A DNA stretch of 5,834 bases from Sedimentisphaerales bacterium (GCA_030630905.1 DAOVMB010000190.1:1-5834), one strand, 5' to 3'. Shown: positions 1-5,834, counted from the stretch's first letter. A program made the numbers and translations. The notes: generated by a model from the sequence alone, not told the origin.

Positions 1-1326
1 CCTACTACACAGGTCGGTAAAGCCGGCCGCTTTGTTGTTTTTCAAATCAAACTCTGGTCGCATTGTGCCAGACTCTTGAAGATAAATCGCTCGGGCCAGC
101 AGGCCGCCGCTCTGTCGTATCACACGATCTTCGGAATTGTACCACTGGCCATAGTAATGCTGCTGATATTTCAATCTTTTCCCGCTTATAGTGATATCGG
201 AGAAGAAGTAAAAAACTTCGTCTACAACCAGGCCAACTTTTCAGCTTTCAAGAGCCCCGCCCCCAGTGGCGAGGATTCCCAGGAGACCATCACCCTTACA
301 GAGCACCTCGACGAATTAGTCGCCAGGTTTTTCGCTGAGACAAACAAGGGACAGATCGGGCTATTCAGCGTACTGTTTGTGATTTGGGCGGCCTTGGCCC
401 TGCTGGCGACAATAGAAAAATCGTTTAACAATATCTGGCACGTCGCAACCGGTAGAAATTTTCTGCATCGAATAATCAGCTACTGGGCGCTTTTGACTCT
501 CGGGCCGCTGCTTCTTGGTGCCGGCATATACATGGTCACACGATATTCTACTTTTGTACGCCTAAGGGAAACTGTCTTATCCAATATTGCACCGTTTATT
601 TTGTCGTACATCGTAGCTATTATTGCTTTCTTTTTGCTTTACTTTGTTCTGCCGAACACAAAAGTTAAAGTAAAAGCCGCCATCTGTGGTGCGGCCGTGG
701 CTGCCCTGGTCTGGATAGCGGCAAAAAGCATCTTCGGATATTGTATAACGGAATTGGGGCTGTATCGAACGGTTTACGGAGTAATGGCGCTGATTCCCAT
801 GACGGTGGTCTGGATTTATATTACCTGGCTGACCGTGCTGTTTGGTCTGCAGTTGACATATACTACCCAGCACTTAAAGAGCCTCGACGCCGCAGAAATC
901 GCCTCCGCCAGAAAAACCGAGGAGTATTTCATAGCCAACGACCTGACCATAATCAATATTGTCAGAGAGATTGCCGCTGCTTTCCAAGACAATCAGGCCC
1001 CGGTCCCGCCCGAGGATATATGCAGTAAATTAGATATTCCCGCCGAATTCGGGCAGAAAATTCTCGACTGTCTTGTCAACAGCAGGCTCATAGTCAGGAC
1101 ATCCGACCCGGTGGCAGGCTTCCTGCCGGCCAAAGATCCGGCAAATATTAAACTTTCCGAGATCGCCGAAGCCATGGAAACCGCGGGCTTCGCGCAACCT
1201 GCGAGCAACCGATGGCCCGGCATACAACAGATCGCTGAATCCCAGCGAAACATCCTGGCCCGGCACACGCTGAAAGAAATCCTTAATCCCGAGCAAGATT
1301 CATCAGCCCCAGGCCATGAGACATAA
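1..1326 (+). CDS. YihY/BrkB-family inner-membrane protein with C-terminal winged-helix-like domain (5' end outside window)
   Basis: This is a polytopic membrane protein of the YihY/BrkB (UPF0761) family, whose molecular function is not firmly established. The frame is open from base 1, giving 441 visible residues. The residues before the TTG at 76 (GRFVVFQIKLWSHCARL) match the amphipathic N-terminal helix that precedes the QQAAALSYHTIFGIVPLAIV segment in this family. I therefore treat the gene as 5'-partial, probably lacking only a few codons, rather than starting at TTG. About six membrane segments are visible, near visible residues 40-60, 118-138, 158-180, 197-217, 225-247 and 258-285. Family hallmarks include the SFNNIW motif, YWALLTLGPLLLGAG and YGVMALIPMTVVWIYITW. 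After the last membrane segment, about 155 hydrophilic residues follow, longer than the tail of E. coli YihY, and include a winged-helix-like stretch. The gene converges with the phosphatase gene, and no clear terminator lies in the 26 bases between them. Confidence 0.9.
   Translation, partial: PTTQVGKAGRFVVFQIKLWSHCARLLKINRSGQQAAALSYHTIFGIVPLAIVMLLIFQSFPAYSDIGEEVKNFVYNQANFSAFKSPAPSGEDSQETITLTEHLDELVARFFAETNKGQIGLFSVLFVIWAALALLATIEKSFNNIWHVATGRNFLHRIISYWALLTLGPLLLGAGIYMVTRYSTFVRLRETVLSNIAPFILSYIVAIIAFFLLYFVLPNTKVKVKAAICGAAVAALVWIAAKSIFGYCITELGLYRTVYGVMALIPMTVVWIYITWLTVLFGLQLTYTTQHLKSLDAAEIASARKTEEYFIANDLTIINIVREIAAAFQDNQAPVPPEDICSKLDIPAEFGQKILDCLVNSRLIVRTSDPVAGFLPAKDPANIKLSEIAEAMETAGFAQPASNRWPGIQQIAESQRNILARHTLKEILNPEQDSSAPGHET
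937..1185 (+). other. Winged-helix-like domain in the tail of the YihY-family protein
   Basis: This is the part of the membrane protein that follows the last transmembrane segment. It reads as a helix (TIINIVREIAAAF), a helix-turn-helix-like pair (PVPPEDICSKLDIPAEFGQKILDCLVNSRLIV), and a wing-like turn followed by LPAKDPANIKLSEIAEAM. The order resembles the Rrf2-type winged helix, in which a pro-rich lead-in, a recognition helix pair, a short beta wing and an 'itl.eI..a' helix occur in sequence. The assignment rests on pattern only. Whether it binds DNA, another protein or nothing is unknown, and similar tails are carried by other long members of the family. Confidence 0.5.
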
Positions 1327-1352
1327 AAATCAACAGAAGCAAAATTGGGGGA

Positions 1353-2657
1353 TTAGTCCTGCCGATGGAGGTTCATCTGCTGGAAGTCCAGCATCTCTTT
1401 CATTGGAATTGCCGAGCGTAAATACTTTTTGTCCAACCTGCCGGCGTTTTTAATTACCTCAATATGATCAATCACCCGGTCGTTGATACCAATGGCATCC
1501 ATAGTGAGTTTATTGCCTTTGATGTCGAATAAACAGAAATGATGTTTCTTCTTTGCTACGGCGTGATAAACATTTGGCATAATCCCGTGCATAAACACCC
1601 CCCCGCCGCCGCTGGTGATATAGGTTACATAATTTCCATCCGCATCGTCCGGCGGAGCGATGGGCCTGAACCGCTCGTACATATGTGAATGACCCGCCAG
1701 GACAAAATCGACGCCGGCTTTGGCCAGACCCGGCAGCGCATCCGGATATCCCCAGGCCGACCAATGACCGCCGAAATTAACGCTCGGTATGTGATAGCTT
1801 ACGAATTTCCATTTGGCGTCACTAATCCTGGCATCAGCGATAATCAATTCAAGCTGGACTTCGTCGTCCAGCCCTTCGGTGACATTATCGGCGCAGAAAT
1901 AGTGCACCGGCCCATAATCGAAACCAAAGCTGTTCTTCTGCCCCTTCGGTATCAGCAGTTTTTCGTAATTGCCGTTATTGCCCTCGTGATTTCCCTTGGC
2001 TATATAGACAGGTACAGTTTCGGCCAATCCTTTTAACGGCTTAAAAAATTGAGGCCCCCATTGCTCATATTTATCACCTTCGGTTACCAAATCGCCGCAG
2101 TGGACCACAAAATCAACCTTCTGGTTTTTCATCAACTTAACGAGCCTGCGGTGAACCGAGGGACGGGTCCGGCTGTCACCATAGACTATGAATCTGACCT
2201 CATCGGTGTTCTCCGGTACGGTACGAAATCTATAGATTTTATCATCGAAGCCGGGGCCGGTAACACGATAGTCATAAAACCGGCCGGGCTCCAAATCTTC
2301 GAGCCAGACCTTGTGGATAAATACTAACTTTTTAACAGTTTCTTCACCGGCCTGATGGGTCTCCGGTATGCTCTCTACATATTTGTCGAGATTCCGGTCT
2401 CTGCCATAATATAACTTACAGAGTCCCTCAGTCTCGGTCTCCCACATCAACGCGGCCCGGTCTGGATATACGCCAAGCAGGAAAGGCCCCTTTGTGAGCC
2501 TCGTATCCTGCTTGCCGAACATATCCGAAAATGGATTCGTCGCACAACCGCTTTTTATAACGAGAACGCCGAATATAAATACAATCAAGCACGCCAACCG
2601 CAAGATTGACAAACTGCGGGACATTCGTGAGCGACCACTTAATCTGCTAATACTCAT
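1353..2657 (-). CDS. Purple-acid-phosphatase-like metallophosphoesterase, exported or membrane-anchored
   Basis: This 434-residue protein is a calcineurin-like metallophosphoesterase with a purple acid phosphatase N-terminal domain, predicted to hydrolyse phosphoesters outside the cytoplasmic membrane; the substrate cannot be told. Residues 1-37 form a basic, then hydrophobic, export signal (core about 20-34) ending at Cys38 in the context VIKSGC, a lipobox-like site with an unusual Lys at -3. Residues 55-147 form a fibronectin-like beta domain (GPFLLGVYPDRAALMWET to YRFRTV). The metal-binding motifs follow in order: YGDSR (Asp161), HCGDLV (Asp189), GNHE (222-225), His289 in VSYHIP, and GHSH (322-325). 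All expected metal ligands of the fold appear present, so it is probably active. The start is supported by an AAAAAGGAT ribosome site 10 bases upstream. It is last in a group behind the exporter gene, 39 bases away, and probably co-transcribed. Confidence 0.9.
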   Translation of the reverse strand: MSISRLSGRSRMSRSLSILRLACLIVFIFGVLVIKSGCATNPFSDMFGKQDTRLTKGPFLLGVYPDRAALMWETETEGLCKLYYGRDRNLDKYVESIPETHQAGEETVKKLVFIHKVWLEDLEPGRFYDYRVTGPGFDDKIYRFRTVPENTDEVRFIVYGDSRTRPSVHRRLVKLMKNQKVDFVVHCGDLVTEGDKYEQWGPQFFKPLKGLAETVPVYIAKGNHEGNNGNYEKLLIPKGQKNSFGFDYGPVHYFCADNVTEGLDDEVQLELIIADARISDAKWKFVSYHIPSVNFGGHWSAWGYPDALPGLAKAGVDFVLAGHSHMYERFRPIAPPDDADGNYVTYITSGGGGVFMHGIMPNVYHAVAKKKHHFCLFDIKGNKLTMDAIGINDRVIDHIEVIKNAGRLDKKYLRSAIPMKEMLDFQQMNLHRQD

Positions 2658-2696
2658 TGTTGCTTATCCTTTTTGAAATTTCGATTAAGACCTTCT

Positions 2697-3326
2697 CTAT
2701 ACTGTTTTTATGAGTGCACTGGCGGCATTATAAATAAAGAACAGACCGAAGAAAAACAGTGCTACGGCACAGATCATCAGCACGATTTGCTGGCTGCGAG
2801 ATCCGAACAGGCCCGTGCCTTTGAAACTCGCCCACGACAAGGCGCCAAGCCAGATAAAATCGCACAGCCAATGAATGACAGCGAATAATGCAAAAGCCCA
2901 TATTCCCATTCCGGTCGCAGTAGTAGCAAGGGCCAGTCCGACAGTAGCCCACCAGAATAAAAAGTATGGATTAGTTGCCGACAGTATTATCCCTGCTAAC
3001 ATCGGCTTATGTTTTGCACCTTTCGTTTCCTGTATTTCCGCCGACCGCAAACTCTTCAGCATCCCAACCGCCATCATCAATAGGAACGCTCCGCCTGCCA
3101 GACCGATTACAATTTGTGCCGTCGGCAGCTTTAGAATTCGACCCATCCCCAAAACAATCAAGATCATCAGTGGAAATTCGACAATGCCGTGGCCGATGGC
3201 TATGAGCATGCCGGCGTATCGCGAGCGTGCGCCCATCCCAATCGCCGCCGCCGTCACCGGCCCCGGCGCCATCACCCCCGACAGCGATATCATAAAAACC
3301 TGAACTAAAAAAAGCAGTAATGCCAC
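2697..3326 (-). CDS. LysE/RhtB-family amino-acid exporter-like membrane protein
   Basis: This 209-residue hydrophobic protein has the normal length of LysE/RhtB transporters, which export amino acids or related small metabolites across the inner membrane. The family marker PGP occurs at residues 21-23 after the first membrane segment (MAPGPVTAAAIGMGARSRY), and the second conserved motif, ATNPYFLFWW, is at 117-126. About six membrane segments are visible, near 3-25, 40-62, 70-92, 110-137, 141-165 and 180-203, with a charged cytoplasmic loop at 94-108. The start is GTG; a short GGTG lies just upstream, within the 12 bases separating it from the yjbQ stop. This tight spacing implies translational coupling. 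The substrate cannot be inferred. Similarity is at the family level and the paralogue type (LysE, RhtB, CadD or other) is uncertain. Confidence 0.87.
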   Translation of the reverse strand: MALLLFLVQVFMISLSGVMAPGPVTAAAIGMGARSRYAGMLIAIGHGIVEFPLMILIVLGMGRILKLPTAQIVIGLAGGAFLLMMAVGMLKSLRSAEIQETKGAKHKPMLAGIILSATNPYFLFWWATVGLALATTATGMGIWAFALFAVIHWLCDFIWLGALSWASFKGTGLFGSRSQQIVLMICAVALFFFGLFFIYNAASALIKTV

Positions 3327-3338
3327 GATGTCACCAAC

Positions 3339-3755
3339 CTACTCGCCAATGATTTTTACCAGGACTCGTTTTTTTCTTTTGCCGTCGAATTCGCCGTAGA
3401 ATATCTGCTCCCACGGGCCGAAATCAAGTTTGCCGCCGGTTACGGCCGCGACCACTTCTCTGCCCATGACGCTGCGCTTCAGATGAGCGTCGGCGTTGTC
3501 CTCGAAGCCGTTGTGTTGATACTGCGAGTGAGGCTTTTCCGGCGCTAATTTTTCCAGCCATACCTCGAAATCGTTATGAAGCCCGGATTCGTCGTCATTG
3601 ATAAAGACACTGGCGGTTATGTGCATGGCATTGCAGAGCAAAAAGCCTTCCTTGATGCCGCTTTCTCTTAAGACCTCTTCAACCTCCGGCGTGATATTAA
3701 TAAATTCACGCCTGCTTGAAGTATTAAACCAAAGCTCTTTTCTAAAACTTTTCAT
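3339..3755 (-). CDS. yjbQ: YjbQ/UPF0047 family protein (secondary thiamine-phosphate synthase-like)
   Basis: This 138-residue soluble protein belongs to the YjbQ/UPF0047 family. E. coli YjbQ has been reported to have weak thiamine-phosphate synthase activity, but the true role of the family is unsettled. The whole domain is present: [17 protein letters not shown] at residues 6-22, His45 in [12 protein letters not shown], a Glu-rich helix, the SQYQHN motif with His81, [10 protein letters not shown] with His91, and [19 protein letters not shown] at 107-125. The three His residues are the conserved metal or active-site candidates. I chose the ATG at 3755 over the in-frame upstream ATG at 3818. 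It gives the usual family length and N-terminus and has an AAGGAG site 11 bases upstream, whereas 3818 has none. It is first in a group with the exporter and phosphatase, behind a TATAAT promoter. Confidence 0.92.
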   Translation of the reverse strand: MKSFRKELWFNTSSRREFINITPEVEEVLRESGIKEGFLLCNAMHITASVFINDDESGLHNDFEVWLEKLAPEKPHSQYQHNGFEDNADAHLKRSVMGREVVAAVTGGKLDFGPWEQIFYGEFDGKRKKRVLVKIIGE

Positions 3756-3766
3756 AGCTCTTCTTT

Positions 3767-3772
3767 CTCCTT
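3767..3772 (-). promoter_or_regulatory. Ribosome binding site of yjbQ
   Basis: The minus strand reads AAGGAG followed by 11 bases and then ATG at 3755. It decides the start of yjbQ: the in-frame upstream ATG at 3818 has no comparable site, and the 21 extra residues it would add do not look like the family. Confidence 0.75.
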
Positions 3773-3849
3773 CGTTGCCAAATAGATGGCGCAACCATGA
3801 TAATTCAAGCCGCAACAACTAATCATTTCATCCATTTTTTCACTCATTT

Positions 3850-3872
3850 ACTCAAACGGATCGTTTTTGAGT
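3850..3872 (-). promoter_or_regulatory. Inverted repeat at the expected transcription start of yjbQ
   Basis: ACTCAAA (3850-3856) and TTTGAGT (3866-3872) form a perfect 7-base inverted repeat around a 9-base centre, lying just downstream of the TATAAT box. It could be a repressor operator overlapping +1 or a hairpin at the 5' end of the transcript. An alternative pairing with the inner AACG/CGTT bases is possible. No known operator is recognised. Confidence 0.4.
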
Positions 3873-3877
3873 CGAAT

Positions 3878-3906
3878 ATTATAGCAAATCATTCATTGAT
3901 AATAAC
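3878..3906 (-). promoter_or_regulatory. Candidate sigma-70-type promoter of the yjbQ group
   Basis: The minus strand carries a perfect TATAAT at 3883-3878, preceded by TTTGC. At a 17-base spacing, a poor -35 match (GTTATT) lies at 3906-3901. Transcription would begin near 3870-3872, giving an untranslated leader of about 115 bases before the yjbQ start. The surrounding bases are AT-rich and differ from the coding DNA on both sides. The weak -35 suggests low basal activity or dependence on an activator, but this is inference. Confidence 0.55.
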
Positions 3907-3917
3907 ATAACACAACA

Positions 3918-3983
3918 TGTCATTCCCGCGAAAGCGGGAATCCAGCTTTTTCGCTCTGGCCCCCTGCTTACGCAGGGGTGACA
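3918..3983. repeat. Dispersed palindromic repeat, intergenic copy (TGTCATTCCCGC type)
   Basis: This 66-base element lies between the glycosyltransferase and the yjbQ promoter. It begins TGTCATTCCCGCG and ends CGCAGGGGTGACA, so the ends are imperfect 13-base inverted repeats with 10 of 13 positions paired. Inside, TTCCCGC and GCGGGAA pair around a GAAA loop (3923-3940), and CCCCTGC and GCAGGGG pair around TTAC (3961-3978). Strings starting TGTCATTCCCGCGAAAGCGG are known to me as widespread interspersed repeats in many bacterial genomes. It lies 3' of the glycosyltransferase and could also act as an mRNA-stabilising structure. It lacks a U-run, so I do not call it a terminator. The remainder of the 3819-4028 gap is AT-rich and holds only the promoter elements listed. 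Confidence 0.75.
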
Positions 3984-4028
3984 GAAGCCGGTTTTGGCTT
4001 TCCGCAACAAGAACTAATTAAAATATAA

Positions 4029-5309
4029 TTACCTTTCGTCCAACAGTTTTCGATAGACTTCTTCGATGGTATCGACCATCGTATCCGGCGCGAATTTCTC
4101 TTTTACAGATTCTCTGCCGGCTCTGCCGAGCATCTCCCGCAAATCTTTATTTTCTATCAACTCAGCACAGGCATCGATTAGCCGCTCGACATTTTTCGGT
4201 TCAATCAGCCGGCCGGTGTTTTCGTTGACCACTTCTCTGGCGCCATCCACATCAAAGGAAATGGCGGGCCTGCCACACAGCATGACCTGCGGCAGCGTCC
4301 GTGCGAGACCTTCTCTCAGCGAGCAGTGGACAAGCATATCAGATGATTGTATAGCCAGCGGAATTTGGCTCGGCGGCAAAAGTCCCGTGAATTTAATCCT
4401 ATCGGCCAATCCCAGCTCGCGAGCCTGCTGTTTGTAATGCTCTGAGAGATTGCCGTCGCCAACGAAGAGCCAGATACAATTTGCAAACCGCTTCGAAAGC
4501 TCTTTGGCCGACTCAATGACATATTCGTGACCCTTGAGCATGAACAGCCGGGCAACAGTGACAAGCACAACTGCATCTTCACCGATGCCGTACTTTCGGC
4601 GGAAATCTCTTTTTTTCTCCTGTGAAATCGTTTCCAAGAAGTCATCCTCATCTATGGCCGAATATGCCGTCACATACTGTTCGGGCTTGCCGATCCCCAC
4701 GGCGATCGACTGGGCCGTCATGGCATCGGCGACGCTGATAAACGAATCCGTTCGCTTTGCTGCCGACTTTTCTATCGCGATGTAGAACTTGTTTAAAGCT
4801 TCGCTCTGATAGGGATGAAAAGCCAGACCATGTATCGTATGGACGACCGCTGGGAAATGCTGTCTCATCTTGTCATTGCGAGGAGCAGAGCGACGAAGCA
4901 ATCTCAAAACCCAACGGCTGAGATTGCCACGGCCTGCTTCGCAGGCCTCGCAATGACAGAGGCTGCGGGCTGCGAATCTGCCCAATATCCCCGCCTTGGC
5001 GGAATGAGTGTGAACGATATCCGGCTGCAATTGCCGAAGCAGCTTCTTAATCTGGAAATAGCTGATCGTATCATTAAAAGGATTGATTGGGCGGCGAAGC
5101 CTGTCGATAACCACTACCTTGTAGCCCTGCCTTTGTGCCTGTTTGAACAGCTCACCCTCCGGCCCCAGTGCCGGCCCGGTCACTAGCGTGACATCATGCC
5201 CCCGCTGCGCCAGGACTTTACACGTTATAAGTGTATTCTCCTGAGCGCCGCCTAAGATTAACCGAGTTATTATGTGAACGATTTTCAATATTGAATCCAC
5301 ATTAGACAT
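4029..5309 (-). CDS. GT4-type (group 1) glycosyltransferase with an in-frame repeat insertion
   Basis: This 426-residue GT-B fold glycosyltransferase would transfer a sugar from an activated donor, probably to a surface polysaccharide or glycolipid; donor and acceptor cannot be told. The N-terminal acceptor domain starts with KIVHIITRLILGGAQENT (residues 9-26), then HTHSAKAGILGRFAARSL (100-117) and VVHTIHGLAFHPYQ (155-168). The C-terminal donor domain has VTVARLFMLKGHEYVI (250-265), LFVGDGN, IKFTGLLPP and LREGLARTLPQVMLCGRP (331-348). The usual E-x7-E donor motif reads Glu333 and Gln341. Residues 118-146 are encoded by a palindromic repeat and interrupt two conserved blocks without breaking the frame. 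The ATG at 5309 lies inside the 3' end of truA (25-base overlap) with a weak GGGAT five bases or so upstream, so its translation is probably coupled to truA. No promoter of its own is evident. Confidence 0.9.
   Translation of the reverse strand: MSNVDSILKIVHIITRLILGGAQENTLITCKVLAQRGHDVTLVTGPALGPEGELFKQAQRQGYKVVVIDRLRRPINPFNDTISYFQIKKLLRQLQPDIVHTHSAKAGILGRFAARSLCHCEACEAGRGNLSRWVLRLLRRSAPRNDKMRQHFPAVVHTIHGLAFHPYQSEALNKFYIAIEKSAAKRTDSFISVADAMTAQSIAVGIGKPEQYVTAYSAIDEDDFLETISQEKKRDFRRKYGIGEDAVVLVTVARLFMLKGHEYVIESAKELSKRFANCIWLFVGDGNLSEHYKQQARELGLADRIKFTGLLPPSQIPLAIQSSDMLVHCSLREGLARTLPQVMLCGRPAISFDVDGAREVVNENTGRLIEPKNVERLIDACAELIENKDLREMLGRAGRESVKEKFAPDTMVDTIEEVYRKLLDER
4871..4958. repeat. Dispersed palindromic repeat inserted in frame in the glycosyltransferase gene
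   Basis: This 88-base element has perfect 13-base inverted ends, TGTCATTGCGAGG (4871-4883) and CCTCGCAATGACA (4946-4958). A second perfect 9-base pair lies inside, GCAATCTCA (4898-4906) with TGAGATTGC (4919-4927), around a 12-base centre. One half also has its own hairpin, GGCCTGC-TTC-GCAGGCC (4931-4947). The pattern TGTCATTGCGAGG...GCAATCTC is familiar as a common dispersed repeat in many bacterial genomes. On the coding strand it is translated as Cys118 to Asp146 plus one base of codon 147. No target duplication is evident. Confidence 0.85.
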
Positions 5310-5834
5310 AATCCCGCGGGCGGAGCGAGCCGGCCGGCGGCGTTTCGGTCTTTTGCTTCGAGAATTTCATTCATCTTTTCAGGCTTCCATCTGCCTGTGC
5401 CGACTTCGACAAGAGTGCCGACGATATTTCTGACCATATTATACAGGAAACCGTCGCCTTCGACATTAACATATATCCACTTGTCCTCGGCTGTGACATC
5501 ACAGCGGAAAATTGTCCGGACGGAACTTTCACGCCGGTCGGCTGCTGAGGCGAAAGATTTAAAATCTTTTGTCCCAACCAGCAGTTGAACTGCCTGATTC
5601 ATCGCCGGGACGTTAAGTTTCTTCGGTATGTGCCAGCACTGATTCAAACGCAGGACGGGTCGGTATCGGCCGGTATAAATCGTATAGCGGTAGAGCTTGC
5701 TTTTGACACTGCCGAACAGATCGAATCCCCTTGGTGCTTCTTCGGCGGACGTCACCACAATATCGGGAGGGAGCCGGTCGTTAATCGCATCGGCAAAATT
5801 CTCCGTGGGAATGGGCGAGTCGATCTCGAACAGG
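5285..5834 (-). CDS. truA: tRNA pseudouridine(38-40) synthase TruA, C-terminal part (5' end outside window)
   Basis: The visible 182 residues are the C-terminal two thirds of TruA, which isomerises uridine to pseudouridine at positions 38-40 of the tRNA anticodon arm. The frame is open to the right edge: before the GTG at 5758, the bases encode LFEIDSPIPTENFADAIN followed by DRLPPDIV, the expected TruA segment, so that GTG is not the start. Recognisable blocks are NDRLPPDIVVTSAEEAPRGF, SKLYRYTIYTGRYRP, GTKDFKSFAS, the motif GDGFLYNMVRNIVGTLVEVG, and the terminal LAPPAGLCLMWIQY. The catalytic Asp, in the first third of the protein, lies outside the window and cannot be checked. The C-terminus is complete and normal. 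The stop lies 25 bases inside the glycosyltransferase gene, so the two genes probably share a transcript. Confidence 0.93.
   Translation of the reverse strand, partial: LFEIDSPIPTENFADAINDRLPPDIVVTSAEEAPRGFDLFGSVKSKLYRYTIYTGRYRPVLRLNQCWHIPKKLNVPAMNQAVQLLVGTKDFKSFASAADRRESSVRTIFRCDVTAEDKWIYVNVEGDGFLYNMVRNIVGTLVEVGTGRWKPEKMNEILEAKDRNAAGRLAPPAGLCLMWIQY

Noticed and set aside
76..78. TTG as the start of the YihY-family gene
   Set aside because: The frame is open to base 1, and the upstream residues resemble the conserved N-terminal helix of the family. The gene most likely begins just outside the window.
1327..1352. Bidirectional terminator between the convergent genes
   Set aside because: The 26 bases contain no clear inverted repeat or T-run.
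1689..2327. Plus-strand reading frames opposite the phosphatase
   Set aside because: They lie antisense to the conserved metallophosphoesterase motifs and resemble no protein family.
2875..3303. Plus-strand reading frame opposite the exporter gene
   Set aside because: It is antisense to conserved membrane segments and family motifs. Its Pro/Ile/Ala-rich content is what is expected from the reverse of a hydrophobic gene.
3327..3341. Read-through fusion of yjbQ and the exporter
   Set aside because: The two genes share a frame and are separated by one TAG, but both have complete family-length domains and the exporter has its own GTG start, so this is ordinary tight packing.
3756..3818. Longer yjbQ reading frame from an ATG at 3818
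   Set aside because: The extra 21 residues do not match the family, no ribosome site precedes 3818, and an AAGGAG site serves the ATG at 3755.
4941..4958. CHCEAC as a metal-binding motif in the glycosyltransferase
   Set aside because: The three Cys residues are encoded by the repeat ends and follow from the repeat sequence. No partner ligands are seen, so a zinc site is not supported.
3918..4958. CRISPR array
   Set aside because: There are only two dissimilar palindromic elements, 950 bases apart, with a gene between them. There are no regular spacers and no cas genes.
4815..5186. Plus-strand reading frame of 123 codons opposite the glycosyltransferase
   Set aside because: It is the antisense of a well-supported gene and is kept open partly by the palindromic repeat, which in this orientation encodes the familiar spurious string VIARSRATKQS.

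Overview
The window reads as an ordinary chromosomal segment from an uncultured or little-known bacterium with moderate GC content. It holds five complete or nearly complete housekeeping or accessory genes, and a sixth cut by the right edge, with very little non-coding DNA. The gene types do not fix a lineage. Two dispersed palindromic repeats with TGTCATT ends suggest a repeat-rich genome of the kind common in environmental metagenome assemblies. Any phylum assignment from this window would be a guess.

Layout. The left end carries one plus-strand gene, an inner-membrane protein of the YihY/BrkB family. Its reading frame runs off the left edge and it ends in a winged-helix-like cytoplasmic domain. 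All remaining genes lie on the minus strand, convergent with it across a 26-base gap. Read in their own direction from the right edge they are: the C-terminal 182 residues of the tRNA pseudouridine synthase TruA; a GT4-type glycosyltransferase overlapping truA by 25 bases; a roughly 270-base gap with a 66-base palindromic repeat and a good candidate promoter; then a tight three-gene group of YjbQ (UPF0047), a LysE/RhtB-type exporter and a purple-acid-phosphatase-like metallophosphoesterase with an N-terminal membrane anchor or lipoprotein signal.

How the genes work together. truA and the glycosyltransferase are probably co-transcribed because they overlap, but they share no obvious pathway. 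The yjbQ, exporter and phosphatase genes are separated by only 12 and 39 bases and probably form a second operon from the TATAAT promoter near 3878. No shared biochemical pathway is evident from the sequence.

Most notable observation. An 88-base palindromic repeat (4871-4958) lies inside the glycosyltransferase gene. It is read through in the only one of its three frames on that strand that has no stop, and it adds about 29-30 residues between two conserved parts of the N-terminal Rossmann domain. The intergenic repeat 900 bases away has the same modular build. This resembles the behaviour of the Rickettsia palindromic elements. I see no new multi-gene defence, mobile or metabolic system here.
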